The translations under genes were made by a program, and so were the position numbers. A DNA stretch of 64,000 nt. Origin: Prorocentrum cordatum. Its lineage: Eukaryota > Sar > Dinophyceae > Prorocentrales > Prorocentraceae. The stretch spans positions 148,292-212,291 of the forward strand of contig CAUYUJ010016370.1 in assembly GCA_963575745.1 (NCBI GenBank), read 5' to 3'. This document shows positions 51,363-62,824 of the stretch, in pieces. How positions within the stretch are numbered: position 1 is the first letter of the stretch; each line of letters begins with the position of its first letter. The notes beneath the pieces were generated by a model. It worked only from the letters and a program-made list of their open reading frames with translations, was not told the origin of the DNA and did no database searches.

Positions 51363-51499
51363 GTTCTGGGGTCTCCTAGGTGGGAGGTCTTGTACGCACA
51401 TAGTGCAGAGCGCCGCGTCCGCACGGGCATTGGCAACGTTTCTTCTTCTCGGAGAGAGGATTGCCCACCATTCCTTTGTCTCCGCTGCTTTCTCGGCTG

Positions 51500-52490
51500 C
51501 CATGGCGCCAAGCAAGGGCCCCGCCGCCCCGTCGCTAGGTGGATCGCGCCCGCGGCGCGTCTCGTGGGCAGACGGCGGCGCCGACTGGCCTTGGCAAGTC
51601 GTGCGCAGCCGGCGGCAGCCGCCGCGCGCTGTTGAGTGGATCGCAGGGTGTTGCTGCAGGGAAACCAGTCCTCTGAGGTGCCCGCGGCCCAGTTGCAGCA
51701 GGAGGCCACGCCTGCCCCTGGCGGGGCCAGCGGGGAGGCGGTCGCGGCGGCCTGCCCGGCACAGCTGGCGGACAAGAGCGTGGTCATCAGCGACGCAGAT
51801 CGGCCAAGCTGGCCCCGAAGCAGCTTGCGAAGGAGGTCAAGCCCGACACCGACTCGCAGGTGCTGCAGTCCTGCATCTGGAAGCTCGAGAAGCTGGACGA
51901 GCAGGCGGCGGCGAAGGAGGCAGCGCACAAAGAGGCGGTCGAGAACCTGGCGGAGGCGAAGGCTGCTGCGGAGGAGGCGGCGGCAGTCCTCGAGGCGGCT
52001 CGCCGGCGCCAGGCCGAGGGCCGTGACGCGTTGGAGCAGTCCAAGCGGATGGAACAACCAGGGCCGCCGCCTGGCTTCAACTCGGCCAGAGGCGTCGAGC
52101 TGGCCACACCGATCGCTGGGCCGAGGCCCTGGCTGCTATCGCCGCCGACGGAGACGAGGCAGCCAGCCTCCAGGCCTCTCGCGCGGTCCTGCAGAGGAAA
52201 ATCGACGCCATCAGGGCCGAGATCGAAGCCGAGCGGGTGGCGGCATCCAGCGGGAACGTGCCCATGGGCGGCGAGCGGAGCGGCGACCCCTCGGGCTCCG
52301 AGGGCGCGGACGACGACCACATGGCCTTCTTTGCCCAAGTCGACCAGCCCGAGGGCAAGAACCGCCGCAAGCTCGAGAAGGCGCGTCAGGCCGCAGAGAT
52401 CGAGCTCCCCGTCGCCAAGCGCGCCCGAGGGCACGACGGCCGAGGCCAAGAGGAGGCTGACCCAGGCTCGCCACGAGGTCGGAGCATGGC
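51500..52490 (+). pseudogene. LINE E ORF1
   Basis: Starts MAPSKGPAAPSLGGSRPRRV, then ADGGADWPWQVVRSRRQ. No intact zinc finger is read here (a Cys cluster near 51.65 kb, GCCCRETSPLRC, may be its remnant). From 51860 a coiled coil: LQSCIWKLEKLDEQAAAKEA, VENLAEAKAAAEEAAAVLEA. A frameshift near 52.1 kb leads to QRKIDAIRAEIEAERVAASS and DDDHMAFFAQVDQPEGKNRR, ending with the basic PVAKRARGHDGRG. Presumed RNA-binding nucleoprotein of the element. Confidence 0.6.
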
Positions 52491-53140
52491 GGCTGGACGC
52501 AGCCAACACCGCGTCCGGCGGCAGCATGATGCGCCGGCTACAGCAGGAGGCGACCGCAGACGCGGTCTTCCTGCAGGAGGTGGGCGCGGTTCCAGGCGCG
52601 GCGCCTGAGGTTGAGCAGGCCTGCCGCAGAGAGGGCTGGAAGGTGGCGTTCAGCTGGTCTGTGCGCACCGAGAAGGGCGGCCTGTCCAGCGGTGCGGGCA
52701 TCGGAGTGCAAACGCACACCGGGGTGGGCAATGCGCCCAAAGGGCCCAAGCTGCCACTGGGCCGAGTGATCGCGAAGTGGGTCAACTGTGGAGTGTCAGG
52801 GTCGAAGCTGGTCTTGGGGCAGCTGGGGGAGATCTCGCATGCGCCGAGGTGCCCTGCGTCATCGGCGGCGACTGGACTTGCAAGTCCCACGAGCCTGCTG
52901 GCCTGGGGCTGGCCGCAGGAGGTCGACGGCATGGTCGTGGCGCTTGGGCCCCCCGCGTGCCGAGTCGGGCCAGGGTCGGAGATCGACTTCTCCGATGTCT
53001 CGGGCGGCCTGGGCGGCAAGGTGCAGGGCCGTTGCAGGCAGGGCGCGGCATTGGCACCGCGCTGGCCCGTGCGGCTCCTGTTCGGCGGCAAGGGCGCCAC
53101 CGAGCGCAGGCTGGTCAATATGGCGGCGCGCGCGCTGCCC
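52470..53140 (+). pseudogene. LINE E ORF2, endonuclease
   Basis: DAVFLQEVGAVPGAAPEVEQ (catalytic Glu in LQEV) and GWKVAFSWSVRTEKGGLSSG in frame with the ORF1 coiled coil; LPLGRVIAKWVNCGVSGSKL; then GGDWTCKSHEPAGLGLA in a second frame (GDxN with Thr for Asn). Back in the first frame: EVDGMVVALGPPACRVGPGS, EIDFSDVSGG. Two frame changes; one catalytic substitution. Confidence 0.75.
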
Positions 53141-54261
53141 GCGCAGCGGCCTGTTGGGCCGCGCCCCGAGCCCCCTGCCTGGGGGCCCTTCCGGCAGCGA
53201 GCGCGCGCGGCGCTGGCCGACCTGGGCATCCACTCAGGGCTGGGGGCCGCCGAGACGGGCGAGGCGCTCTCGGAGGCGGCGCAGGGGGAGGTCGAGCAGC
53301 AGCGGCCCCCCTTCCCCCGACGCCCCTCCGCCCGGCCAAGCGGCGGGCGCAGTCGGAGACGCGCTCAGGCGTGAGTCGGGGGGGGCAGTCGACGAGCTGG
53401 CCAGCGCCCTGGGCGCGAGCTGCCAGCTCCCTGTCAGCGTCGAGGCGGCCTCGCTGAAGCGGCTGAGAGAGAGACCCGGCGCGAGCTGGGCCGAGGTCAT
53501 CCACGGGTTGCGCGGCGACGCGGCCGAGGACCATGGCCTTTGTGACCTGACGGTCGACGAGGACGTCGTGCCAGGGGGGTCGCGGGACGCTGCAGTGCAA
53601 AGTGGAGGCGCGGGCGCCGCGGGTCGATCCGCGCGGGGGATCGGCCCAACCTCGCGCAAACCGTTGATCCCAGAGCGGTTTTCGCCAAGGCCCCGCGCCG
53701 ACGCGGAGCGAGATCAAGGCGACAAAATGCAAGTCCCAGCCCCCGGGAGCACCCTCGAGGTGGACAGCGAGGGGGGCTGGGCTCTGTCGCCAGATGTTCC
53801 GCTGGAGCCCGCCCCCAGTTGCACCCAAGGGGTAAACGGCGAGTGGGGCAGGCCCGCCTCGATCGCGGGCGATGGCGCTGGCGGGGCCGCCGCTGGCGGG
53901 CAGGCAGCAGAATCGCCCGCGGCGCCCGTGGGCCCTCCGAGCGTTGCGGGCTCTCGGGCTGCAGTCGGCGTTGCCGCGGGCCTTCGGGCCGCCGGCGGCG
54001 ATCGGCTGCGGGCGAGCGCCGCAGTTGGAGGGGCGGCGCGGGCGGGGCCGCAGGTGACCTGAGGAGCGGCGCGTCGGCTTGGGCGGGAAGGGGAGCAGCC
54101 TTGGGAGCACCCCGACCCCTCGCCCCCATGCCAGGGGCGACCTCGCGACCGCCCCAGGAGGACGGGCGCGGATGCGGAGCGCCAGCAGCACGCAGGCGGC
54201 GCGGGGGGGCGCGGGGCCCAGCCTCGGACCCGGGCTGCCAGCCCAGCTCCTGCCCCTGCAA
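53141..54261 (+). other. LINE E spacer between endonuclease and RT linker
   Basis: Plus-strand readings (VDELASALGASCQLPVSVEA, SWAEVIHGLRGDAAEDHGLC) look like degraded linker protein. From 53.85 kb the sequence turns into Gly/Ala/Arg-rich low complexity and may be inserted. Long minus-strand frames here are shadows. Confidence 0.45.
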
Positions 54262-55145
54262 CGCCGCGGCCCCCTCCCCGCGCCGCCGCCGGCCTCGCCC
54301 GCGGCGAGGGCGGCCACTGTCGAGGCGAAGCACTTGCAGATGGGGCAGCAGGACATGGTGAACCAGCTGCACGGGGAGTTCGCCAAGCCGATGGAGGCCG
54401 ACCTGCTCGGGCTGCACCGCGTGGCGCGGCGCCAGGGGACCCCCCCCGCCTCTACGTCGGGCGCGAGGCCGAGCCGCAGCATGCGGAGAGGGGCGCGCCG
54501 ATGACGGGAGGCGGGCGCCACCCCAGAGGCTGCCCAGCGTCCGCCCGGCGGCGGCGCATCGCCGCCGCCATCTGGGAGACGCTGGCCCGTCGCCGAAGGC
54601 TGCGCGACAGGGCCGGGATCCCCGAGGCGCCGGAGCAGCTGAGGGCCCTGCGTGCCAAGGCGGTCTCGCTGGCGGCTGAGGACCTGGGGGGCGACCTAAC
54701 GTCAGAGGAGGAGGTTTGGAAGTGGGAGCGCCAGCTCCACAAGCTCAGCCACCTCGGCCATGGCCAGCTGGAGGCGCCAGAGCAGGAGGCCCGTGGGCTT
54801 GCAGCGAAGCTCGGGGGCCGCCGCGGCAAGGAGCGGCGTCGGCAGTGGCGCAGGTGGGCGCGCGAGGCAGCGCGAGATGGCGCAGGGGCTGCGCGTCGCT
54901 CCTGCGAAGCGCTGCCGGCCTGGGCGCCCGACCTCAGCGGGGCGAAGGGGCCAGCAGAGATCGCAGCCACACTCGACGTGCTGAAGGACGATTGTACCGG
55001 GAGGTTTGGCGCCGCGGCGAGGTGCTGCCGCTGGACCTCGGCGAGGCGCTCGCCGACGCGGACCTGGAGGAAGTTGCGCCGCCCCCCTCGCCCGATGACA
55101 CGGAAGGCGGCAGCTGCCTTCCAGGGGTCGACGCCCGCGGGGGTT
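54262..55145 (+). pseudogene. LINE E ORF2, pre-RT linker
   Basis: EFAKPMEADLLGLHRVARRQ corresponds to MEAELCHLHQVPHDQR in LINE F, then a frame from 54501 with RRRRIAAAIWETLARRRRLR, SEEEVWKWERQLHKLSHLGH and GRRGKERRRQWRRWAREAAR. Charged helical region upstream of RT in this LINE group. Confidence 0.65.
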
Positions 55146-56520
55146 GATTGCATCAAGCCCCAGTCTTTCGGCCGCCTGTGCGACGACGGCCTCGTCGCGC
55201 TGGGGCAGTTGCTGCAGTTGTTGGAGGTGGGGTGCAGGATCCGAGGGCAGCTCGACATGGTCTACATTTCATTCTTGGCGAAGGCGGGGGGGGGGGGGGC
55301 GGGCGCCGCATTGGGCCCCTCAGCAGCCTGGTCCGCCCGCCGGGGAAGATGCGTCGAGGCGAGGCCCGGGGCTGAGAGAGGCAGCACCCCAGGGAGTTCT
55401 TCTTTTGCGGCAAGGGCAAGTCATGCGAGGACACGGTCTGGCCCCAGGCCTTCGACGCTGACATGGGGGCGGCGATGGGGCAGCATTCGATGACGTCGAT
55501 GCTGGACCTGTCCAAGGCGCACGAGCGGGTGCGTCACGCAGGCTCGGCGGCGGCAGCGCGGAGGCATGGGTTCCGCATGCGGCGCCTAAAGCTCGCCCGC
55601 CGCTCGCGTGGCGGACGGCGCGGGCTCTGTCTGGGCAGGGGTGGGTGACCGAGGCCTTCTCGCTAGGGGCTTCGATCGTCGCGGGCTGCGCGTTCGCCTC
55701 GGCCCTGCTGGAGGACGTGCTCCTCTCGACCATGGACCTCCTCATGCAGAGCTGGCTGAACGTCCGCGCCTACCATGTTGTTGATGACGTCACCCTGGCG
55801 GCCTACGGTCGGCTGAGGGCCGCGGAGTTCGGCGCGTTTGGCGCGATTAGGTGGCCCTGCCAGAGGCTGGGGGGGGGGGGGGCGCTGTTTCATCACCTCG
55901 GTCACCAAGGGGGTCATCGTGTCCAGCGGCGTCGAGGCCGGCAAAAGGACGGCCCGCCGCCTCATGAAGTGGGGCTTCAGGTTGCGCCGCGAGGCGAAGA
56001 ATCTGGGGATCGGCCTCGCGCTCGGCGGCGAAGCCTCGCGGGGAGTGCTTCGGGGCAGGTCGAGGCGTCTTACCGCGAAGGCGTCTCGCCACACGCAGCT
56101 GAGGTGGGCGGGGGCCAAGCTCGGGGCCGTCTTCAGGCGCAGCGACCTCGCCACCATCTTCCACGGCGCCTGGGCCAGGGGAGCCCCGTACATGGCACTC
56201 GACCAGGCCAGGGCCATCAACGGCAAGGCGAGGGCAGGCGGCTGCGACATGCGGAGCAGGACACTGCAGTTCGCTATCCAGCCTGGACATGGATGTCGCC
56301 GAGACCCCGCCTGCGCGGCGAACTGCTTGCCGCTGGTGGCGCGGGCCAAGGCGGTCTTCGCCCGTCTCAGGCCTGCGACCAGCATGCGCAATGTCTTCGA
56401 GGCGGCGCGGCCAGCCCAATTGGGCCAGGTCACGGGGCCTGCGGGTACTCTGCGCTTCAGCCTGGGCCGCATCGGGGGTGGTTCGCGGAGTCGTGGGGCG
56501 TGCGGGTCACTGATAGAGGA
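55100..56520 (+). pseudogene. LINE E ORF2, reverse transcriptase
   Basis: Entry STPAGVDCIKPQSFGRLCDD, then QLDMVYISFLAKAGGG (motif 1 with Lys), IGPLSSLVR in a shifted frame, FDADMGAAMGQHSMTSMLDL and SKAHERVRHAG (motif A, DLSKAxE), then frame 55645 with SLGASIVAGCAFASALLEDV (motif B) and RAYHVVDDVTLAAYGRL (catalytic VVDD, 55776-55787). Post-RT sequence FRRSDLATIFHGAW-type continues to about 56.5 kb. Two G-runs (55287-55297 and 55871-55882) coincide with frame changes. Confidence 0.8.
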
Positions 56521-57496
56521 GAATCGATCGACCTGAAGTCCCATAGCCTGAAAATTGTTAGAACGCTGGTCGAGCGGGGAGTGCAGAGGTCCCTTCTTCG
56601 CTCTGTGCCCGCGCACTTCCACAGGCAGCTGGCAGGGCCACCCGCGGTGAACCTTGCGCGGGCGGCGCTAGAGGCGCTGAGGGCGCAGGACGCGGGGCAG
56701 GTTGCGCTGGTCGAGAGTTTGCCGCGCGGCGGGCTGGTTTCTCAGACCGGCTTGTGTGCGGAGCGTGCCGTCACCTCGGCCGATTGCCAATTGTGCGGCG
56801 CTGGCCTGGGCTCGCACCACCACGGGCCCTCTTTCTGCGACGGCGCGGCGCTGGCGGCGAGGGACATGGGCCTGGAGGGCGTGCGCAGGGCTGGGGCTGC
56901 CGCTGACATCGCGGACATGGGCTTCGCGAGGTGCTTCGCCCCGCTCGGGCTGGAGGCGGCGCCCGCCCCCGCTGAGGACGAGCAGTGTCTTCGAGCGGGC
57001 GTCCTGCGGCATGAGGGTTTCGCTGGCGCGGTCTGCGCCGACGGGTCGGCATTCTCCCCGCAGTCCGTCGAGCTCGTGAGGACGAGCTGGGCTGGCATCG
57101 TGATCGCGGAGAACGGGGGCATCGTCGGCAGCCTGATGGGCACGGTCCCTGGAGTCGCGCAGGAGACCGGCTTCGCCGAAGCTCTGCGCCCTGGCTCGCG
57201 CGCTGCGCGAGGCGGCCCAAGGCGAGCTACGCGTGGCCACGGGCTGCAAGAATGTTGCGGATGATGTTCGGAAGGGGGCTGGCTGGCGCATGAGCCCCGG
57301 ATGCAAGTGCGCGCAGCTCTGGGGTGAGACCTGGTTCACGGTCCACGACATGGGCGAGCGCTTCGAGCTCCGTTGGGCGAGAGCCCACTCCAGCTGGGCC
57401 GCAGCAGAGCGCGCGTCCACGAAGGCCCACTGGCACGTCGGCAACCACGAGGCCGACAAGAGGGCCAAGATGGGCGCCCAGCTGGCGCGGTGCTGA
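56521..57496 (+). pseudogene. LINE E ORF2, post-RT and RNase H
   Basis: Frame to 57264 has RSVPAHFHRQLAGPPAVNLA, TSADCQLCGAGLGSHHHGPS (C-x2-C ... HH), then RNase H strand 1 GFAGAVCADGSAFSPQSVEL and WAGIVIAENGGIVGSLMGTV. After a frameshift at about 57.19 kb, frame 57233-57496 gives VATGCKNVADDVRKGAGW (Asp), RFELRWARAHSSWAAAE and HVGNHEADKRAKMGAQLA (last Asp), then TGA. Unlike A, C, D and F, no separate C-terminal Cys domain is seen after RNase H. Confidence 0.8.
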
Positions 57497-58214
57497 AAAA
57501 AGGCAGCAGGCGAGGGGTGGCCCGATCGGTCGCCCCCCCCCCCCCCCTTGCCTTGCCCGCCCCAGGTGCTTTCCCTGGTCTCGGGTCCCAATGGGCACGC
57601 CTTGGGGTGCCTTGGGGGTGCCTGGGGCTGCAGCAGGTGTGGGGCCAGAAACGGGCTCCGAGCGAGGATCGTTCGCCACCCCTGCCCTAGCGAGCCCAGG
57701 CCCGCGGCGATCGCTCATTCCTTTCATGGGATGTGGGTGGTTCGGGGTGGGCATTGGGCGCGGGGGGGGGGGCGGTCGTGCCCTTGGGAGGGGCGAGTCG
57801 ATCGTCTTCTGCAGACTGTGCGGGGCTCATGCCCGTCGGCAGACCCACCTCCTGGCCAGTGTCGCCTCTGGACGTCTTGGCCCAGTGCTTCGGTCCGTCT
57901 GGGGAGGGCGACCCTGGAGCGCCTCCTGTCTGGTCGGGAACCCCACTGTGGTGTTTGTGTGGGGTATGCCTTTTCCGCTCTCGCGTGTTTCGGCCCTTGG
58001 CCCGAGGCCTGCAGCTGGCGAATTTGGGTTTTTGGCGGCCGCCCCCGAGGACAGGAATTCTCGGGGGGGGGGGGGGGGGGGGGGGCTGGCCCCTGAAACC
58101 TTCCTGCGCCCCGTAGCGCGAGGGGCGGGCCTTCGACTTCGGGGCGGGTCCTACTTTAAGTAGGCGGGCGTGGTTAGCCGAGCCGATCACGTTTTCTAGG
58201 AACTAGAGGAACTA
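57497..58214. other. LINE E 3' region; G23 homopolymer
   Basis: No gene. Includes a C-run at 57532-57547 and G23 at 58063-58085. Probably 3' untranslated DNA of LINE E and intergenic sequence. Confidence 0.5.
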
Positions 58215-58440
58215 GGGGGAAGGAGGATCTGGAGGAGCAGGAGGAGGAGAAGGAGGAGGAGGAGGAGGGCGGAGGAGGAGGAGGAGGAGGAGGAGGAGGA
58301 GGAGGAGCAGGAGAGGAGGAGGAGGAGGAGGAGGAGGAGGAGGAGGACGAGGAGGAGGAGGAGGAGGAGGAGGAGGAGGAGGGGGGGAAGGAGGAGGGAT
58401 GGGGGAGGAGGAGGAGGAGGAGGAGGAGGAGGAATGGGCG
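58215..58440. repeat. (GGA)n tract between convergent LINEs E and F
   Basis: GGAGGA units with GGC and GAC variants, purine strand on plus, followed by GGAATGGGC units to 58458. A second short tract lies at 58805-58855 inside LINE F. Confidence 0.97.
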
Positions 58441-58607
58441 GAATGGGCGGAATGGGCGGGTCAGCAGCGGCAGGCGCACGCATCCCGAGGAGACGATTAT
58501 TATGCCAGGGGAGGAGCAGCAGCAGCATCAGGAGCGGGCACGAGGGGTCCGAGGTCGGCCTCGAACCTCTGGACCTCTTCGGTGCCTAACTCCCGTGGGC
58601 CAGCATA

Positions 58608-59540
58608 CTACTCACTCTCCCTGGGGTGCCTGCCCTGTCGCAGGCGGTTCCTACGGGTCTCAACATTATTATTATCTGCAGGTGTGAACTTACAGATTTC
58701 GGCCAGACCCCTCAACGTGAGCGGCGAGAAACTTCCGCAGTTATAGCAGCACATAAAAGGCCCTGTCTTCCAGAGTGCGTGGCCTCGGAACAGGTTCCTA
58801 CTACCTGTGGAGGAGGAGGAGGTCGGAGGAGGAGGAGGAGTAGGAGGAGGAGGGGAAACTTGGCCTCCTGGCCTCCTACAGACCGTGCGGCCCAGGCACT
58901 CTTGGAATCTGAAGTTTGCGCGCTCCTTCCTCGCGGTGGCTTTGCGTCCGCACCGGAGGCAGGAGACGGCAGGCCCTGAGAAACTAGTCAGGTGGGGTCT
59001 CTGCAGGGCAATTCGGGGCCTTCTTCTGGGGGCCAACACTCCTCCTCCTCTCCCTCTTCTCCTGGCGGGGGGGGGGTTCGGGGTGGTGTCGGCAAAAGAC
59101 CCCGTCCTGACTGGAAGGTCGGCCACAAAACTCAAAACTGCTTGAACGTCCGTATATATTTGCTTATACGTCGTGCTAGTGCCAACAGGTCGAGGGGCGA
59201 GGTCAGCCCCTTCTCGGGCCGCTTCGTCCGCCTCTTTATTCCCTCGGGCGAGGAAGGTCATTCTGGGGTCATCCGAATGCAAGTGCCGCGCAGAGTGAGT
59301 CTTGATTTTGACAATGGTGAGCCCTGCTAGGCCAGGAAAGCTGTCATCTAGGACGTTCCAAATCTGAGTCCAAACATCTGCGTGCGAGCGAACTCCTTTG
59401 GTGCACCAGGCTCGGCCTCTCTTGAGGCCTCGAAACAAAGTATCATTATCAATCCCCACTGTGAGCGGTGGGGTGGCGAACTGCAACAGGTGCGCGAACC
59501 CTAACAGCTCGCGCCGCAGGACAGAGAGGGTTGCTCGCAC
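58608..59540 (-). pseudogene. LINE F ORF2, rest of RNase H and Cys-rich C-terminus
   Basis: VLRRELLGFAHLLQFATPPL (Glu), LTVGIDNDTLFRGLKRG (Asp), LAGLTIVKIKTHSARHLHSD, and ARGNKEADEAAREGADLA (last Asp; LTIVKIK is shared with LINE C). The C-terminal domain has VSCLRCGRKATARKERANFR ... CLGRTVCRRPGG and FMCCYNCGSFSPLTLRGLAE, two C-x2-CG clusters likely binding zinc. A Pro/Ser run between them is a short (GGA)n tract on plus (58805-58855). Confidence 0.85.
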
Positions 59541-59561
59541 GCCAGCAGGGCATCCACATTG

Positions 59562-60080
59562 CTAGAATTCGACGACGAACGGCGACTCTCTCACGAACGA
59601 GAAACCCCAACCGGAACTCTTGCATCCTGGATGCCCTACTCCCGATCCGTCGGAGAAGGCGAAGCCATTGTGCAGGCCTGGCTCTCCTGTTCGGGTTTGA
59701 ATTCGCTCAAACTGAAGATCAGAGGTGGGATCCGCCGCAGGATGGCCTACAATGCCTCGGGCAAAAAGTGGCGTTCCCTCCGTGGCCCTGGTGGCCCTGT
59801 GAATGATTTCAGCGTTATCTTCGGCAATATCTCTGCGCTGCTGGTCGAGCGCACTGCGCCTGCAGAACCTGCGCTGCTGGGTGCCGACCTCGCTGCCGCA
59901 TGCTCGGCAATCTCGTAGTTCAGTCTCTCCTCTTCGCCATCGCACATCTTGCGTGCAGAAGGCGGCGCACAGGTAGCTCTCGATTGCGCCTCTTCGCCTC
60001 GGGTCAGTAGCGCTGAGCCTTCTGGCGGAGGAGGACACGTACTGGTTCCAGAAATGGTCGTGCAACTCCAGGTAGCTCAT
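59562..60080 (-). pseudogene. LINE F ORF2, Cys motif and first part of RNase H
   Basis: LCAAFCTQDVRWRRG, ELRDCRACGSEVGTQQRRFC (C-x2-CG) and, at the end, NGFAFSDGSGVGHPGCKSSG with WGFSFVRESPF, the first RNase H strand with catalytic Asp. A frameshift near 59.56 kb leads to the next frame. Confidence 0.78.
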
Positions 60081-60438
60081 GCTTCTCGGCCCATTCCTCC
60101 ATGGCGACCTGCTCGAGCCTGGCTGGCGCGAGCGCCTTGATCGTGGGTGGTACGATCCTCATGTTCAGCTGCTCCTGGTGGTGCGTCATGATGATGCGTG
60201 GGGCTGGCCAGGCCCATCCAAGCCTGTCCAGGGATCCATAGAGCGCTGTGGCAGGGCCCCTGACCTGAGTCCAGTCGAACTTGCGGCGGGGGGCCTGCCT
60301 AGCTGCTGCTAGGCGAACTGCCCTTCCCCATCCTGCTTCGAGCTTGGCGCAGTCGGCCCCCGCGTTGAGGATCGTGGCGGGGGCCCCGAAGCTGGCCGAG
60401 GCGTAGAACATGCTGGGGGGCAGGCCGTTCTTGACCAC
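60004..60438 (-). pseudogene. LINE F ORF2, post-RT region
   Basis: MVKNGLPPSMFYASASFGAP, ATILNAGADCAKLEAGWGRA, GPATALYGSLDRLGWAWPAP (cf. SLRRIGWE in LINE D) and QVAMEEWAEKHELPGVARP. Connects RT to RNase H; function unknown. Confidence 0.75.
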
Positions 60439-60464
60439 TGCTCTGGTGGTGGCCCCGCTGGCCC

Positions 60465-61550
60465 TCAGGCCGAGCAGCTCCCTCTTCCTGCCCCGGGCCC
60501 CAGCCTTCCTCCGTCATATCCCCCCCCCCCCGCAGCGCCCACTCCGAGCTGTTCCCTTGTGGCTTTGACTTGGTAGCCGAAGTAGTTGGCCATGGCCTTG
60601 CAGGTGTGGCGCAGCTCCTTGTCGGCTGTGATGAAGTAGCTCTTGCCTGGCTGGGTCCCGCGGTTGCGCGAGATGGGCATGCCGAGGTTGCCCTCGATCT
60701 GGTTGATGTAGCACTGGGTGCTAGCGTAGATGTCCTCGCGCACTTCTTGGCGCCCTCCATCCCGCTGCATCTGGTGGTCGTCCACGTACAAAGCTTGTCG
60801 TACACGTGGCCAGTGTAGGCGGATCTTGTCGCATACTGGAATGATGACCATCTTCAGCGCTCTGGCGCCACCACAGGAGCCCGCAATCACGGCCGAGTAG
60901 GTGACAGTGCAGAATTTGGAGACAATCTTTTGGTACATGATCCATCTGGGCCCCGTGCACATTGATATGAACAGGTGCATCATCTGTCGCGGGAAGTCGA
61001 GATCGGGGCTGGTGTCCCACAGGAGGTCGGCGCTGATGTGCTCGAAGGCCTTCTCCAGGTCGGACACGGCGCTGAGGGAAACAACATTGTCGGGTAGGCC
61101 GTCCTCAGCTAGGGCCTGGGTCCACATGGCGTTCTCTGCTCCTCCCCCCCTGGCTGCCCAATCGTAGTCCCGCGAAATCTTTGCATCCCATTGAGTGTAT
61201 ATGCCCGCGTGCAGTCTCCCGGTGATCCGCATGGTGGTGGTCATGAGCCCAATAGGCCTAGTATCAGTAGCGTTCTTGTCCAGAAGGAAGTAGAGGATGT
61301 GCTGCGCGCTGGTTGGCCAATTGGCTGATGTACATGACCAGGTCGCACATAAACTTCGTGCCCTTGGCGGACAGCTCCCCCCAGCCATCTGGGATGTATT
61401 TGATCCGCTCCTACTCCCGTAGTCGCCCTGAAGGTTCTGCAGACTTTCTTGAAGGCCTCGGGGGTAACGTGGATCAGCGGGCGATCGTAGGTACAGCTGT
61501 CCCATGGGCGGGGCGGTTCGCCTCGGCTGGTCCCATGGTGGGACATCCAC
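60465..61550 (-). pseudogene. LINE F ORF2, reverse transcriptase
   Basis: From about 61.32 kb: HILYFLLDKNATDTRPIGLM (motif 1, LxxKxxxxxRPI), MRITGRLHAGIYTQWDAKIS, NVVSLSAVSDLEKAFEHISA (motif A, DLEKAFE), CTVTYSAVIAGSCGGARALK (motif B) and RQALYVDDHQMQRDGG (YVDD, 60777-60791), then thumb sequence SYFITADKELRHTCKAMANY. All core motifs read in a single frame. The first ~75 residues of this frame are out of register with the previous one. Confidence 0.88.
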
Positions 61551-62734
61551 AGTCTATTCCATGCTGCTGCATGCTGCTCCGTTCGCGTCTGCAGATCCGC
61601 CAGGTCGAGGTTACGTATGCCCGCAGTAATCTGCGCCGTGGTGGCGCATGGTGTGGGCGGCGCCTTCGCCCACTTGCTGATGCGGTGAATGAACCCTGCC
61701 GAGGCCTGCTTGAGTCGCTCCCTCCATTCTTTGCCTCGCAGCGAGGCGGTGTGCTGCTCGATCTTGTGTGCCTCGGCACTGGCGTACTGGCGCACTGCTC
61801 GTATCTCCGTCAGCAGGTCCATGTCCTGAGCGATGTTGTTCCCCAGCGCCAGGTCTATGACTTGCTGGTGCAGGTCTGCATTGGGTAAATGTGTCCATTG
61901 TCTGCGGCCATTCATGCTCTGCCTGGCCAGGCTCCTCCAGTGGGGCAAGAGGATGTCGCAGCTGCCTCCTCGATTGTTGGCGCTGCGATGGAGGAGCACT
62001 ATGTCGCCCAGCAGCTTGGCATACCACCTCCACGCTCTCGAAGTAGGGTTCCCTCTAGGTCGGGCATGGGCTTCGGGTCCAGCTGCTGTGACTGTGATGA
62101 ACCTGGGGGCCTTGCCACGGCCCTGGTACATGTACCTTTGGTCATGAGGAACCTGGTGCAGGTGGCAAAGCTCTGCTTCCATGCTGGCGTTGGCCCCCTG
62201 CCATGGTCGGTCAAGGTCGTTGGGGTGCAGGCGCCTGCTGTAGTCCAGCTGTGGCCATTGGACCTCGATGGGGTCTGGCCTATCCTGCACGAGCGGTGCC
62301 TTTGCTGGGAAGGGCTTGACCTTCTGCAGTATACGTACCTGCGCCTTGCGGAAAGATCCTCGAAGGGTCAGGACCAGCGGCGCGTGCGGCGGGACGCTGA
62401 CCTCCGTGTAGAGCTGCGGGGGGTCGAAGGCTGGGGCGATGCGCAAGTCCACTGCGCAGTAGTCCAGCTCGCGTTGCCCTGTGGTGTGTTGGCAGGTGGA
62501 TAACCCCGTCGCCAGTAGGACTCCGCCGGTGTCGTCAACCCAGTTGCTGTTGGCCAGCTCGCTGGGTAGCATGTTGCAGTCTCCCTGGAGGACCCAGGGG
62601 ATGCTGAAGCGGTGGATGATGTCAGCGATGCGATCCAGCAGGCTGAGGTTCCTGATGGTTAGGCCCTCCGAGACCCACATGTACACGCTGATGAGCATCA
62701 TGCCTCCCTTGCCACCGATGGGTGCCCAGGCCAC
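61241..62734 (-). pseudogene. LINE F ORF2, rest of endonuclease, linker, RT entry
   Basis: One 497-residue frame: GGMMLISVYMWVSEGLTIRN, PWVLQGDCNMLPSELAN (GDxN with Cys for Phe/Trp), GQRELDYCAVDLRIAPAF (D-Y strand) and PPHAPLVLTLRGSF (terminal His motif). Then ASMEAELCHLHQVPHDQRYM and a helical linker (QDMDLLTEIRAVRQYASAEA). RT entry: FKKVCRTFRATTGVGADQIH PRWLG. A frameshift occurs near 61.42 kb. Most catalytic residues are kept. Confidence 0.85.
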
Positions 62735-62824
62735 GCACAGCCGCCCTGGTGACCCAGGTGGTGAGTGGTCGAAATCCTTGTATCCCGCCAGCGGTGCCAG
62801 GCCAATATCTGGGGGTACTGCAAT

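Larger units (their letters stand above)
51500..57496 (+). mobile_element. LINE E, near full-length non-LTR retrotransposon
   Basis: In order: ORF1 region (51.5-52.48 kb), endonuclease (52.5-53.1 kb), spacer (53.15-54.26 kb), pre-RT linker (54.3-55.1 kb), RT (55.1-56.5 kb, box VVDD), post-RT, RNase H (56.98-57.49 kb) ending in TGA. GC-rich, many frameshifts. Same architecture as LINEs A, C and F. Begins beyond a (GGA)n tract and converges on LINE F. Confidence 0.85.

Noticed and set aside
49018-54521. Long minus-strand frames across LINE E, for example 53115-54521
   Set aside because: Shadow frames in GC-rich DNA; LINE domains read on plus.
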